Part shown: positions 7,188 to 13,664 of the stretch, piece by piece
Layout: every line of letters starts with the position of its first letter
How positions within the stretch are numbered: position 1 is the stretch's first letter
From: Akkermansia sp.
GTDB taxonomy: Bacteria > Verrucomicrobiota > Verrucomicrobiia > Verrucomicrobiales > Akkermansiaceae
Direction of reading: 5' to 3'
Assembly (NCBI GenBank): GCA_017379255.1
Contig: JAFNWZ010000255.1
Location: forward strand, 1 to 13,664
Length of the DNA stretch: 13,664 nucleotides
Notes under the pieces: model-generated
What the model was told of the DNA's origin: nothing
Database searches by the model: none
What the model saw: only the letters and a program-made list of their open reading frames with translations
Position numbers and translations under genes: made by a program

Positions 7188-7592
7188 ATGGATATTCAAG
7201 TTGCCGTTCTTTGCGACTACGCTGCCGACTATCAGGGCAAGCTCTGCGTGCAGGGTGCATTCGATACACTCTTCGCTCGTCAGTTCCCCGTGATTCACCC
7301 CGCCTGCGCTCTGGCTCTCCGCCTCTGCCTCACCCCTGAGGACGCTGGTGACCACAAGCTGGGCATCTCTATCATCGATGAAGATGGTACTCCGCTCGAC
7401 AAGGAGCGCATGCCTATCGTGGGTGACCTCAAGGTGGCTCTGCCCGAAGGAGCTTCCTTCCTGACCCGCAACCTCATCATGAACTTCCAGGGTCTTCGCT
7501 TCGAGAAGGTCGGCACCTATGCCATCAACGTGACCCTCGATGGTGAGCTCGTTTCCTCCACTCCCCTGCGCCTTGTCATGGTGCAGGAGTAA
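7188..7592 (+). CDS. Small cytoplasmic protein of unknown function (DUF6941-like)
   Basis: 134 residues, no signal peptide or membrane segment. The pattern IQVAVLCDYAADYQGKLCVQGAFDTLFA, a variable middle with polar loops (SIIDEDGTPLDKERMP), and a final ALPEGASFLTRN...GTYAINVTLDGELVSSTPLRLVM suggests a compact beta-sandwich. It resembles the DUF6941 type (alanine/aspartate start, GKLxxxGxFD motif) from recall; no function is established. Codon choice differs from its neighbours, with many GGT, CGT, GCT, ATC, TTC and AAG codons, which commonly marks a highly expressed gene. It stands alone, with a candidate promoter and a strong terminator. The ATG at 7188 has no Shine-Dalgarno. Confidence 0.75.
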   Translation: MDIQVAVLCDYAADYQGKLCVQGAFDTLFARQFPVIHPACALALRLCLTPEDAGDHKLGISIIDEDGTPLDKERMPIVGDLKVALPEGASFLTRNLIMNFQGLRFEKVGTYAINVTLDGELVSSTPLRLVMVQE

Positions 7593-7624
7593 AATATGAA
7601 AAAAACTCTCTCCACTAAATAATC

Positions 7625-7658
7625 AAAAAAGCTCCGGTGCAGACACCGGGGCTTTTTT
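7625..7658 (+). terminator. Rho-independent terminator after the DUF6941-like gene
   Basis: GCTCCGGTG (7631-7639) pairs with CACCGGGGC (7644-7652), nine pairs including one G-T, around the loop CAGA, followed by six T (7653-7658) and preceded by an A-run. It lies 38 nt after the stop codon. Confidence 0.93.
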
Positions 7659-7693
7659 GTATCCTGAAATCTGCCTTCATTACACGATTACTG

Positions 7694-7722
7694 CTTGCAA
7701 CCGGAGAGGGTTCAGGTATCAT
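7694..7722 (+). promoter_or_regulatory. Candidate promoter of the coiled-coil/TPR gene
   Basis: TTGCAA (7695-7700) and TATCAT (7717-7722) are 16 bp apart, or CTTGCA with 17 bp. The spacer ends in TTCAGG, as does the dnaX promoter. A GGAGG follows at 7723-7728 but is about 15 nt from the ATG, too far to be a standard ribosome binding site. Confidence 0.5.
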
Positions 7723-7742
7723 GGAGGTTATATTCTGCGGAT

Positions 7743-10172
7743 ATGAAGGTGAAGTATACATGCACTCTGGCTGTTCTCTGTGCGCTGGCGCTGGCTGGCG
7801 TGGCGCCGCTGCATGCGCAGGCTGATGCTCCCGCACCGGCTGAGCGCCAGAAAGTGAAAGACCCGGCAGAATATTACCTGACTGCCTACCGCCTCTGCCG
7901 CGAATCCGAGCAGCTGGCAGCCCGGCAGAATTACAACGCCGCCATCAGCAAAGGCCAGCAGGCAGAAAAAGTGCTCGCCAGCATCGTCAAGGATTTCCCC
8001 CAGTGGAAAAGCAACCTGGTTTCCACCCGCCGCCGCCTGCTGGCAGATAATCTGGCCACATACCGCAGAAAATCTGCCGAAGCCCCCATCCCTACAGGCC
8101 GCCAGCCGGGACGCCCGGTGGCAATGGGGGTTGAGCTGCCTGGAACCCAGGGCTCGTTTGACCCCGTGACCAGCGACTACCGCCCGGTAGAACTGCCGGA
8201 TTATGACACCACGGATAAGAAGCTGTACAATGCCCTGGCCGCTGCCCAGGAGGAATGCCGCAAGATGGCAGCGGCCTACCGTGAGCTCAATGCCAAGTTT
8301 GAGGATTCACAGAAAGAGCTTATTTCTGCCCGCCTGGAGCAGAAAATGTACAAAGACCGCTACGAGCAACTGCAGCAGCAGGTGGTTACGGAACGGACCG
8401 CTGGTAATGAGGTGGTTAACTCCCTCACCCAGCAGCTGGCTGAAATGGAAGCCAAGTACCGGGCCAGTGAAGATGCCCGCGTGAAAGCTGAGGCTCGCAT
8501 TGTGGAGCTTGAAACCACCTTGGCGCAGACCCAGGAGGAACTGGCCCGTGTCACCCGCGAGCGCGATGCACTGAAGGCTGAAAATGAACAGCTGCGCGCC
8601 ATTGTAGAACTGAACAGCCCGGAAAAGACCAAGGCGCTTCTGGACCAGAACCTGACCCTGGAGCAGCAGCTCAAGGATGCCCAGGCCCGCATTGCAGAGC
8701 TGGAGGGGCGCGCCGCCGGTTCTGATGATGAGCGCAACGTGCTCCAGCAGCAGCTGGATTCCGCACGCGGCGAGGCAGACCGCCTGCGCGATGAAATGAG
8801 CGGTATCTACGAGGAAAACATGGGCTACCGCCGCCGCGTGAGTGAGCTCACTGAGCGTCTCAATAACATTGAGGCAGACCTGGATAAGAACCAGAACCAC
8901 CCCCCGGCAGACCCGGCGCTCCAGGAGGAAATCGAGCTCCTGCGCGAGGTGATTGCCAAGCAGCGCCGCAGCCTGGCCATGCAGGAAGAAGGCCGCAAGC
9001 TCCTCATCGAAACCTACAAGCAGATCAAGAACCAGGACCCGGAAACCCTGCATGCCCTGCAGAAGCTGGACGAAGAAAGCACGCTGGAGCTGACCGCTGC
9101 CGAGCGCCGCGTCATGGAAGCGGTGACTAAGGGCGAAAGCGAGCATAGCGCCAAGGCGGTGCGCGAGGGGCTGCAGATGGAAGCCCTGGCAGACCTGGCT
9201 TCCAAGGCGTTTACCAAAGGCCGCTATACTGCTGCCGAGCAGCTGTACCGCACCTTGTACGATGCCCAGCCGGACCATGTGGCGGGTCTGGTGAACCTGG
9301 GTACCATTCTTCTGTACCGCAACCGCTGCGATGAATCGCTGGAATTCTTTGCCCGCGCCACCCGCCTGGCGCCGGACCTGGCCATCTCATACTTCCTGGC
9401 CGGCGTGAGCTACTACCGCCTGGACCGCCTGGAGGAAGCCGCCCGCATGTTCTCCCGCACCATTGAACTTGACCCCGGCAATGCGGAAGCCTTTTTCTAC
9501 CTGGCCAATATCGAAGGCGTGAGCGGCCAGTATGACCTGGCGCTCAAGCACTTTGCGGCGGCGCTCAAGCTGAAGCCCGGTCTGGGGGATGCGCATTACA
9601 ACATGGCGCGCCTCTACGCCGAGATGAAGAAGATTCCCGAAGCCGCCCGCGCTTATGACCGCGCCATGCAGCATGGTGCAGAGCCCGACCCCGAGTTCGA
9701 AAAATACCTGCGCACCCACCCGGACAGCGCCACCCAGCCCGGTGAAGACATTGTGCAGTCCGCTAATCCTGAGGCTGAGGCCGCAGAGCTCCTCAAGCAG
9801 GACCCCGAAATGGAAAAGATTATCCAGGAGCGCGATGCCACCCGCATGGACGAGCCGGAGGTAGCCCCCGTGGAAGACCCCGCCGGTGTGCAGGAACCCG
9901 CCCGGCTGCCCCAGGATGCCCTGCTGCAGGAGGCTGCTGCGGATGCCGCCTATCTGGAGAAGCTCAAGGCCATTTACCGCGAAATCAAGGCTGCCCCCAC
10001 GGCTTCACCCGCCGGTGCCGGGCATGAGCTTGATGCAAGCCGCTTTACTACCGTGCGCGTGCGCACCAATGCCGGCGGCTACCGCCACCGCGTGAAGCTG
10101 CGCCTCAAGCGCCCCGAGCCGCAGCGCATCCGCCAGCGTGGCGGCGATATTGAGCTGCTGAAGAAGAAATAG
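7743..10172 (+). CDS. Exported coiled-coil and TPR-repeat protein
   Basis: 809 residues. The ATG at 7743 gives a clean signal peptide (MKVKYTCTLAVLCALALAGVAPLHA, cleavage near 25); an upstream TTG start would bury it. After a short helical, TPR-like segment (residues ~35-110) and a Pro/Gly-rich stretch, a long coiled coil runs from ~160 to ~385, with a further helical segment to ~445. At least four tetratricopeptide repeats follow at ~489-650 (for example YTAAEQLYRTLYDAQPDHVAGLVNLG and DLALKHFAAALKLKPGLGDAHYNMARLY). The C-terminal ~150 residues are acidic and Pro/Ala-rich, closing with a basic tail. TPRs bind other proteins, so a periplasmic scaffold or cell-envelope assembly role is plausible but unproven. 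No catalytic motif is seen. It ends 13 nt from the convergent membrane-protein gene, with no terminator visible between them. Confidence 0.85.
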   Translation: MKVKYTCTLAVLCALALAGVAPLHAQADAPAPAERQKVKDPAEYYLTAYRLCRESEQLAARQNYNAAISKGQQAEKVLASIVKDFPQWKSNLVSTRRRLLADNLATYRRKSAEAPIPTGRQPGRPVAMGVELPGTQGSFDPVTSDYRPVELPDYDTTDKKLYNALAAAQEECRKMAAAYRELNAKFEDSQKELISARLEQKMYKDRYEQLQQQVVTERTAGNEVVNSLTQQLAEMEAKYRASEDARVKAEARIVELETTLAQTQEELARVTRERDALKAENEQLRAIVELNSPEKTKALLDQNLTLEQQLKDAQARIAELEGRAAGSDDERNVLQQQLDSARGEADRLRDEMSGIYEENMGYRRRVSELTERLNNIEADLDKNQNHPPADPALQEEIELLREVIAKQRRSLAMQEEGRKLLIETYKQIKNQDPETLHALQKLDEESTLELTAAERRVMEAVTKGESEHSAKAVREGLQMEALADLASKAFTKGRYTAAEQLYRTLYDAQPDHVAGLVNLGTILLYRNRCDESLEFFARATRLAPDLAISYFLAGVSYYRLDRLEEAARMFSRTIELDPGNAEAFFYLANIEGVSGQYDLALKHFAAALKLKPGLGDAHYNMARLYAEMKKIPEAARAYDRAMQHGAEPDPEFEKYLRTHPDSATQPGEDIVQSANPEAEAAELLKQDPEMEKIIQERDATRMDEPEVAPVEDPAGVQEPARLPQDALLQEAAADAAYLEKLKAIYREIKAAPTASPAGAGHELDASRFTTVRVRTNAGGYRHRVKLRLKRPEPQRIRQRGGDIELLKKK

Positions 10173-10185
10173 GGGCTGCTTTCAT

Positions 10186-10431
10186 TTATAGCTCCTGGAG
10201 CGCACAGATGTACTGGAGCAGGTCAACATCAAACCCGACTTTCAGTACCAGGAACACCACGCAGAAAGCCAGCAGCACCACGGCCAGCGTGCGCAGAATG
10301 CGCGCAAATATCCACAGGGCCACCAGCACCACCACTGCCGCCACACCGCAGGCCACGGAGGTATCCATTCCCTCAAACCAGGGCATGGCGCCCTCCACCA
10401 GCTGTGTCAGGTATTCCGTAAACATGGCCAT
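10186..10431 (-). CDS. Small membrane protein of unknown function
   Basis: 81 residues on the minus strand. Residues ~26-46 and ~48-67 are hydrophobic, separated by a short basic turn (ARILRT), giving two closely spaced membrane helices. The N-terminus carries acidic and aromatic residues (TEYLTQLVEGAMPWFEGMD). I do not recognise a family. Its ATG at 10431 is only 3 nt after the stop codon of pdxH, so the two are almost certainly co-transcribed and probably translationally coupled. A second in-frame ATG two codons in is an equally possible start. The length, hydrophobic pattern and tight coupling support a real gene, but there is no recognised homology. Confidence 0.65.
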   Translation of the reverse strand: MAMFTEYLTQLVEGAMPWFEGMDTSVACGVAAVVVLVALWIFARILRTLAVVLLAFCVVFLVLKVGFDVDLLQYICALQEL

Positions 10432-10434
10432 ATC

Positions 10435-11073
10435 TCAGGGCTGCAGGCGCTCAATGCTCCAGCTGCCATCCGGCTGCAGGGAGTACATGAAACGGTCGTG
10501 AACGCGGCCGGGGCCACCCTGCCAGAATTCCATGTGGTGCGGCACAATGCGGTAACCTCCCCAGAAATCCGGCAGCGGCACCTTGCCTTCCGCAAACTTG
10601 CGCTTCAATTCGGCAAGCTTCATCATGAGCAGCTTGCGCGTGGAAATCACCTGGCTCTGCTGCGATACCCACGCCCCCAGCTGCGATTCGTGCGGCCGGC
10701 TCAGGAAGTATTTGAGTGTCTCTGCGCGCGAAATCTTCTCTGCCCGCCCGTACACGATAATCTGGCGCTCCAGCGTGACCCACGGCAGCAGCATGCACAT
10801 CTCCGGGTTGGCTTCAATTTCCTGCGCCTTGCGGCTTGTGTAATTGGTGAAGAACACATAACCGCGGTCGTCATAATACTTGAGCAGCACCGTGCGCAGG
10901 CTGGGCATTCCCTGCGGTGTGGCCGTGGCAATGCTCATGGCATTCGGCTCAGGAATGCCGGATTCCATCGCCTGTTTGAACCAGCGGTCAAATTGTTCAA
11001 AAGGCGAGGCGGCCAGGTCGCGGCGGTGCAGGGTGTCCTTCAGGTATTCTTCACGAAAGGCGGATAAGTCCAT
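10435..11073 (-). CDS. pdxH: Pyridoxamine 5'-phosphate oxidase
   Basis: 212 residues, close to the E. coli enzyme (about 218). It oxidises pyridoxamine or pyridoxine 5'-phosphate to pyridoxal 5'-phosphate with FMN and oxygen, in vitamin B6 synthesis and salvage. Family motifs run throughout: an early PFEQFDRWFKQAM helix, NAMSIATATPQGMPSLRTVLLK, FFTNYTSRKAQEI (FMN-binding), the E-R-Q-I-IVYGRAEK strand, SRPHESQLGAWVSQQSQ (substrate and FMN contacts), and the C-terminal FWGGYRIVPHHMEFWQGGPGRVHDR signature with its conserved His-Asp-Arg. No inactivating change is seen. It is followed by the small membrane protein after 3 nt, and diverges from uvrB across a 117-bp shared promoter region. Confidence 0.97.
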   Translation of the reverse strand: MDLSAFREEYLKDTLHRRDLAASPFEQFDRWFKQAMESGIPEPNAMSIATATPQGMPSLRTVLLKYYDDRGYVFFTNYTSRKAQEIEANPEMCMLLPWVTLERQIIVYGRAEKISRAETLKYFLSRPHESQLGAWVSQQSQVISTRKLLMMKLAELKRKFAEGKVPLPDFWGGYRIVPHHMEFWQGGPGRVHDRFMYSLQPDGSWSIERLQP

Positions 11074-11079
11074 GCGCCC

Positions 11080-11108
11080 ACTATACCATGCCCTGCTTCA
11101 TGCCGCAA
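11080..11108 (-). promoter_or_regulatory. Promoter of pdxH, predicted to make a leaderless mRNA
   Basis: On the minus strand: TTGCGG (11108-11103), a 17-bp spacer, then TATAGT (11085-11080). Six bases (GGGCGC) lie between the -10 box and the ATG at 11073, which puts the standard +1 position exactly on the A of the start codon. Confidence 0.7.
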
Positions 11109-11125
11109 GCCCGAAGCATGCATCT

Positions 11126-11148
11126 GCCCTGACCACCAGGGGCTTTTT
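11126..11148 (+). other. Small hairpin with T-run just upstream of the uvrB promoter
   Basis: CCCTG and CAGGG around ACCAC form a five-pair stem (extendable with a bulge), followed by five T. It resembles a weak terminator, but no plus-strand gene upstream needs one. It directly abuts the uvrB -35 box. Confidence 0.3.
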
Positions 11149-11149
11149 C

Positions 11150-11178
11150 TTGACTTGGCCTGTGAAGTGGGGTAGGGT
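11150..11178 (+). promoter_or_regulatory. Promoter of uvrB
   Basis: TTGACT (11150-11155), a 17-bp spacer and TAGGGT (11173-11178). Twelve bases separate the -10 box from the ATG at 11191, so the predicted leader is only about 6 nt. I see no inverted repeat resembling a LexA box. Confidence 0.6.
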
Positions 11179-11190
11179 GGTGCAGAGCAG

Positions 11191-13383
11191 ATGTCATTAT
11201 TCCAGCTGGTAACAGATTACAAGCCCTCGGGCGACCAGGAGCAGGCGATTGCCAAGCTCCTCAAATCGCTGCAGGCCGGGAACCGCCACCAGTGCCTGCT
11301 GGGGGTCACCGGTTCCGGCAAGACCTTTACCATGGCGAACCTCATTGCCGCGCAGGACAGGCCGGTGCTCGTACTCAGCCACAACAAGACCCTGGCAGCC
11401 CAGCTCTATTCGGAGCTGAAGGCTTTTTTCCCGCACAATGCGGTGGAATACTTTGTCTCGTATTTCGACTACTACCAGCCGGAGGCCTACATTGCCAGCA
11501 CAGATACCTACATCGAGAAGGACAGCGCCATTAACGAGGAAATTGACCGCCTGTGCCTCAATGCCATGCGCTCGCTGCTGCTGCGGCGGGATGTGATAGT
11601 GGTGGCCTCTGTCTCCTGTATCTATGGTCTGGGTGCGCCGGAGGATTACCGCAACCTGACCCTTTCTCTGCATGTGGGGCAGGAGATGGACCGCGATGCC
11701 ATGCTGGCCTGCCTGGCAGAGCTGCTGTTTGAACGCAATGATTACGACTTCCAGCGCGGGCGGTTCCGCGTGCGCGGCGATGTGGTGGAGGTCTACCCCG
11801 CCCAGAGCGATGGCGAGGCCATCCGCGTGGAGTTCTTTGGAGATGAGATTGATGCCATCTCCCTCATTGACGCGGGAACCGGGCGCGTGCGCGAGCGCCT
11901 GCAGAGCTACCTCTTCTTCCCGGTGAAGCAATATGTCTCTGCCCCGGAAAAACGCCTGCCCGCCATCCAGAGCATCCGTAAGGAACTGGCAGAGCGTGTG
12001 GAATGGTTTGAAAAGAATAACAAGCTCATCGAAGCCCAGCGCCTCAAGATGCGCACGGATTACGACCTGGAGCTCATCAACGAAATCGGCTTCTGCAAGG
12101 GTATCGAAAACTACTCCCGCCACCTGGCCGGGCGCGCGCCGGGCAGCACTCCCTCCACCCTGCAGGACTATTTTCCGGCAGACCACCTCACCATCATCGA
12201 TGAATCGCACGCCACCGTGCCGCAGATTGGCGGCATGTACGAGGGTGACCGCTCCCGCAAGCAGGTGCTCATCGACCACGGGTTCCGCCTCCCCAGCGCG
12301 CTGGATAACCGCCCGCTGCGCTTTGATGAATTCATGAACCGCCAGGCCCAGCTGGTCTATGTTTCCGCCACCCCCGGGCCCTTTGAATACGTGAACTGCG
12401 TAGCGGGCAACGCCAGCTACATCCCCGTGCTGAAGGCGAAACGCGGCAACACGCACGCCCGCAGTCGCGAGGCCAGCCAGGCCATTACCCGCGCTCCGGA
12501 GGGATTCCGGGGCGTATTCTTCCACCACCTTAGTGAGCTGCGCGTGCCGCCGCACTCCAGCGCTGCCCCGGTGGAAAGCTTTAACCCGCGCGGGCTGGCG
12601 CAGCCGCTCATTGTGGAGCAGCTCATCCGCCCCACCGGGCTGCTGGAGCCGAAAATCACCCTGCTGCCGCTGGACGGGCAGATTGACAAGACTATTGAAC
12701 TGTGCCGCCAGCGTGTCTCGGTGCGTGAGCGTGTGCTCGTGACCACCCTCACCAAGCGCACCGCAGAGGATTTGACGGATTATCTCCGCAAGGTGGGCCT
12801 GGAGGTAGAGTACATCCATGCTGATGTGGATGCCATTGAACGCGTGGAAATCCTGCGCAAACTGCGCGCCGGCAAGGTGGATATCCTCGTGGGCATCAAC
12901 CTGTTGCGCGAGGGGCTTGACCTGCCGGAGGTCTCACTCGTCTGCATTCTGGATGCGGATAAGGAAGGATTCCTGCGCAATGAAACCAGCCTGGTGCAGA
13001 CTGCCGGCCGCGCTGCGCGCCATGTGCATGGTGAATGTGTGCTCTTCTGCGATGTGGTGACCGATTCCATCCGCCGCCTGGTGGAGGAAAGCGACCGCCG
13101 CCGCGCCATCCAGCAGGCGTATAACGAGGCCCACGGCATCACCCCGCAGAGCGTGAGCCGCGGAGACCAGAGCACCCTGCGCCTTTACACCCCGGATGAA
13201 GAGCTGGAGGAGGATGACTTCGGCACACTCATGGCAGGTGATGGTGATGATGAGGCGGCCGATGTGGCCGCCACCATTGCACGCCTGGAGAAAGAAATGC
13301 GCGAGGCTGCCGCCCGCCTGGATTTCGAGGTGGCTGCCGTGCTGCGCGATAAGATAAACCTGCTGAAGAACGCGCGCCGCTGA
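11191..13383 (+). CDS. uvrB: UvrABC excision nuclease subunit B, with an internal insertion
   Basis: 730 residues; E. coli UvrB has 673. UvrB receives damaged DNA from UvrA, verifies the lesion with its beta-hairpin and recruits UvrC. Motifs: Walker A GVTGSGKT (38-45), beta-hairpin region FVSYFDYYQPEAY, the UvrA-interaction domain 2 (~150-250), the IENYSRHLAGR block, DESH (337-340), SATPGPFEY (392-400), RPTGLLEP from 480, NLLREGLDLPEV, and the QTAGRAARH helicase motif VI. The C-terminal UVR motif LEKEMREAAARLDFEVAAVLRDKIN, which contacts UvrC, is intact. The unusual part is ~74 residues between Y400 and V475 where most UvrBs have 7-8. All catalytic motifs survive, so the protein is probably functional. 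The start at 11191 follows its promoter closely, without a Shine-Dalgarno. Confidence 0.96.
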   Translation: MSLFQLVTDYKPSGDQEQAIAKLLKSLQAGNRHQCLLGVTGSGKTFTMANLIAAQDRPVLVLSHNKTLAAQLYSELKAFFPHNAVEYFVSYFDYYQPEAYIASTDTYIEKDSAINEEIDRLCLNAMRSLLLRRDVIVVASVSCIYGLGAPEDYRNLTLSLHVGQEMDRDAMLACLAELLFERNDYDFQRGRFRVRGDVVEVYPAQSDGEAIRVEFFGDEIDAISLIDAGTGRVRERLQSYLFFPVKQYVSAPEKRLPAIQSIRKELAERVEWFEKNNKLIEAQRLKMRTDYDLELINEIGFCKGIENYSRHLAGRAPGSTPSTLQDYFPADHLTIIDESHATVPQIGGMYEGDRSRKQVLIDHGFRLPSALDNRPLRFDEFMNRQAQLVYVSATPGPFEYVNCVAGNASYIPVLKAKRGNTHARSREASQAITRAPEGFRGVFFHHLSELRVPPHSSAAPVESFNPRGLAQPLIVEQLIRPTGLLEPKITLLPLDGQIDKTIELCRQRVSVRERVLVTTLTKRTAEDLTDYLRKVGLEVEYIHADVDAIERVEILRKLRAGKVDILVGINLLREGLDLPEVSLVCILDADKEGFLRNETSLVQTAGRAARHVHGECVLFCDVVTDSIRRLVEESDRRRAIQQAYNEAHGITPQSVSRGDQSTLRLYTPDEELEEDDFGTLMAGDGDDEAADVAATIARLEKEMREAAARLDFEVAAVLRDKINLLKNARR

Positions 13384-13486
13384 ACATGTGTCCCAAAGAT
13401 TATGGAAAAATAGCCCGAAACGACATAAAGGCATAGTGTTATGAGTGAAAAAATCGTAGTGGGGTATCACCCGCCTCACTTTTGAT

Positions 13487-13540
13487 TCGTAAATCGTAAA
13501 TCCAAAATCGTAAATCCTCGTGCCCCAAAGCTTCGTAAAT
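13487..13540. repeat. Four copies of TCGTAAAT
   Basis: TCGTAAAT occurs at 13487-13494, 13494-13501, 13508-13515 and 13533-13540. Partial copies (TCGTA) lie nearby at 13454 and 13607. The block is far more AT-rich than the surrounding genes. Confidence 0.75.
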
Positions 13541-13611
13541 TGTAATTTATCTATCTGTTCAGGCGCACGCAGTGTGCGTAATTTTGAGCCCGTAGGGCGG
13601 TATAATCGTAG

Positions 13612-13646
13612 CCCGGGGTGGAGCCGCAACGCGGCGGAACCCCGGG
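13612..13646. repeat. GC-rich nested palindrome (REP-like)
   Basis: CCCGGGGT (13612-13619) pairs with ACCCCGGG (13639-13646), and an inner GCCGC (13623-13627) with GCGGC (13631-13635) around AAC, separated by a symmetrical GGA/GGA internal loop. This architecture is typical of dispersed intergenic palindromes. It could also serve as a bidirectional transcript end, but has no T-run. Confidence 0.7.
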
Positions 13647-13664
13647 TAAATCGAAAATAATATC

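Larger units (their letters stand above)
13384..13664. other. Non-coding right flank: no gene seen, repeat-rich
   Basis: The stretch after uvrB to the window edge has no supported gene. No T-tailed terminator follows uvrB. It contains AT-rich short direct repeats and GC-rich palindromes, described separately, and small hairpins such as CGCAC-GCAGT-GTGCG near 13563 and GCCC-GTA-GGGC near 13588. Confidence 0.7.

Noticed and set aside
7596..7622. Tiny ORF of 8 codons (MKKTLSTK) just after the DUF6941-like gene
   Set aside because: It is very short, has no ribosome binding site, and lies between a stop codon and the terminator.
11086..11190. Possible LexA/SOS operator in the uvrB-pdxH gap
   Set aside because: I see no clear inverted repeat resembling a known LexA box near the uvrB promoter.
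11197..12819. Long minus-strand ORF (540 codons) opposite uvrB
   Set aside because: It is the antisense shadow of uvrB, rich in His/Gln/Leu as such shadows are, with no domain and no promoter.

Overview
The window reads as ordinary chromosomal DNA from a GC-rich, Gram-negative-type bacterium, most likely of the Verrucomicrobiota and possibly Akkermansia-like. That placement is an inference from recall: the style of the DnaX, UvrB and YD/RHS-like proteins, the small DUF6941-like protein, and the complete lack of well-placed Shine-Dalgarno sequences. No 16S rRNA or other decisive marker is present.

Layout from left to right. (1) Positions 1-1068, minus strand: the first 356 codons of a large protein that runs off the left edge, probably the N-terminus of a YD/RHS-type surface protein. 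(2) 1252-1408: a compact tRNA-Gln(CUG) unit with a near-consensus promoter and a strong terminator, followed closely by a membrane-anchored rhodanese-like protein. (3) 1967-7050: a plus-strand run that looks like one operon. It starts with dnaX (clamp-loader tau) and a YbaB/EbfC nucleoid protein, then has a HlyD-like periplasmic adaptor, an ABC ATPase carrying a one-base frameshift, and an FtsX/MacB-like permease. In many bacteria recR follows dnaX-ybaB; here a tripartite-type exporter occupies that place. (4) 7089-7658: a small cytoplasmic protein with apparently optimised codons, its own promoter and a strong terminator. (5) 7694-10172: an exported, 809-residue coiled-coil/TPR protein. (6) 10186-11108, minus strand: pdxH (pyridoxamine 5'-phosphate oxidase) and a coupled 81-residue membrane protein. 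(7) 11150-13383: uvrB, which carries an unusual insertion of about 66 residues in the helicase core. (8) 13384-13664: a non-coding tail with short AT-rich direct repeats and a GC-rich nested palindrome.

The points most worth a second look are the UvrB insertion, the replacement of two of the four zinc-ligand cysteines in DnaX by Asp and Glu at the same positions, the exporter operon attached to replication genes with a frameshift in its ATPase, and the promoters of pdxH and dnaX, which place the predicted transcription start on or within two bases of the start codon (leaderless mRNAs). I see no CRISPR array, phage gene, transposase, toxin-antitoxin pair or clearly new defence system.
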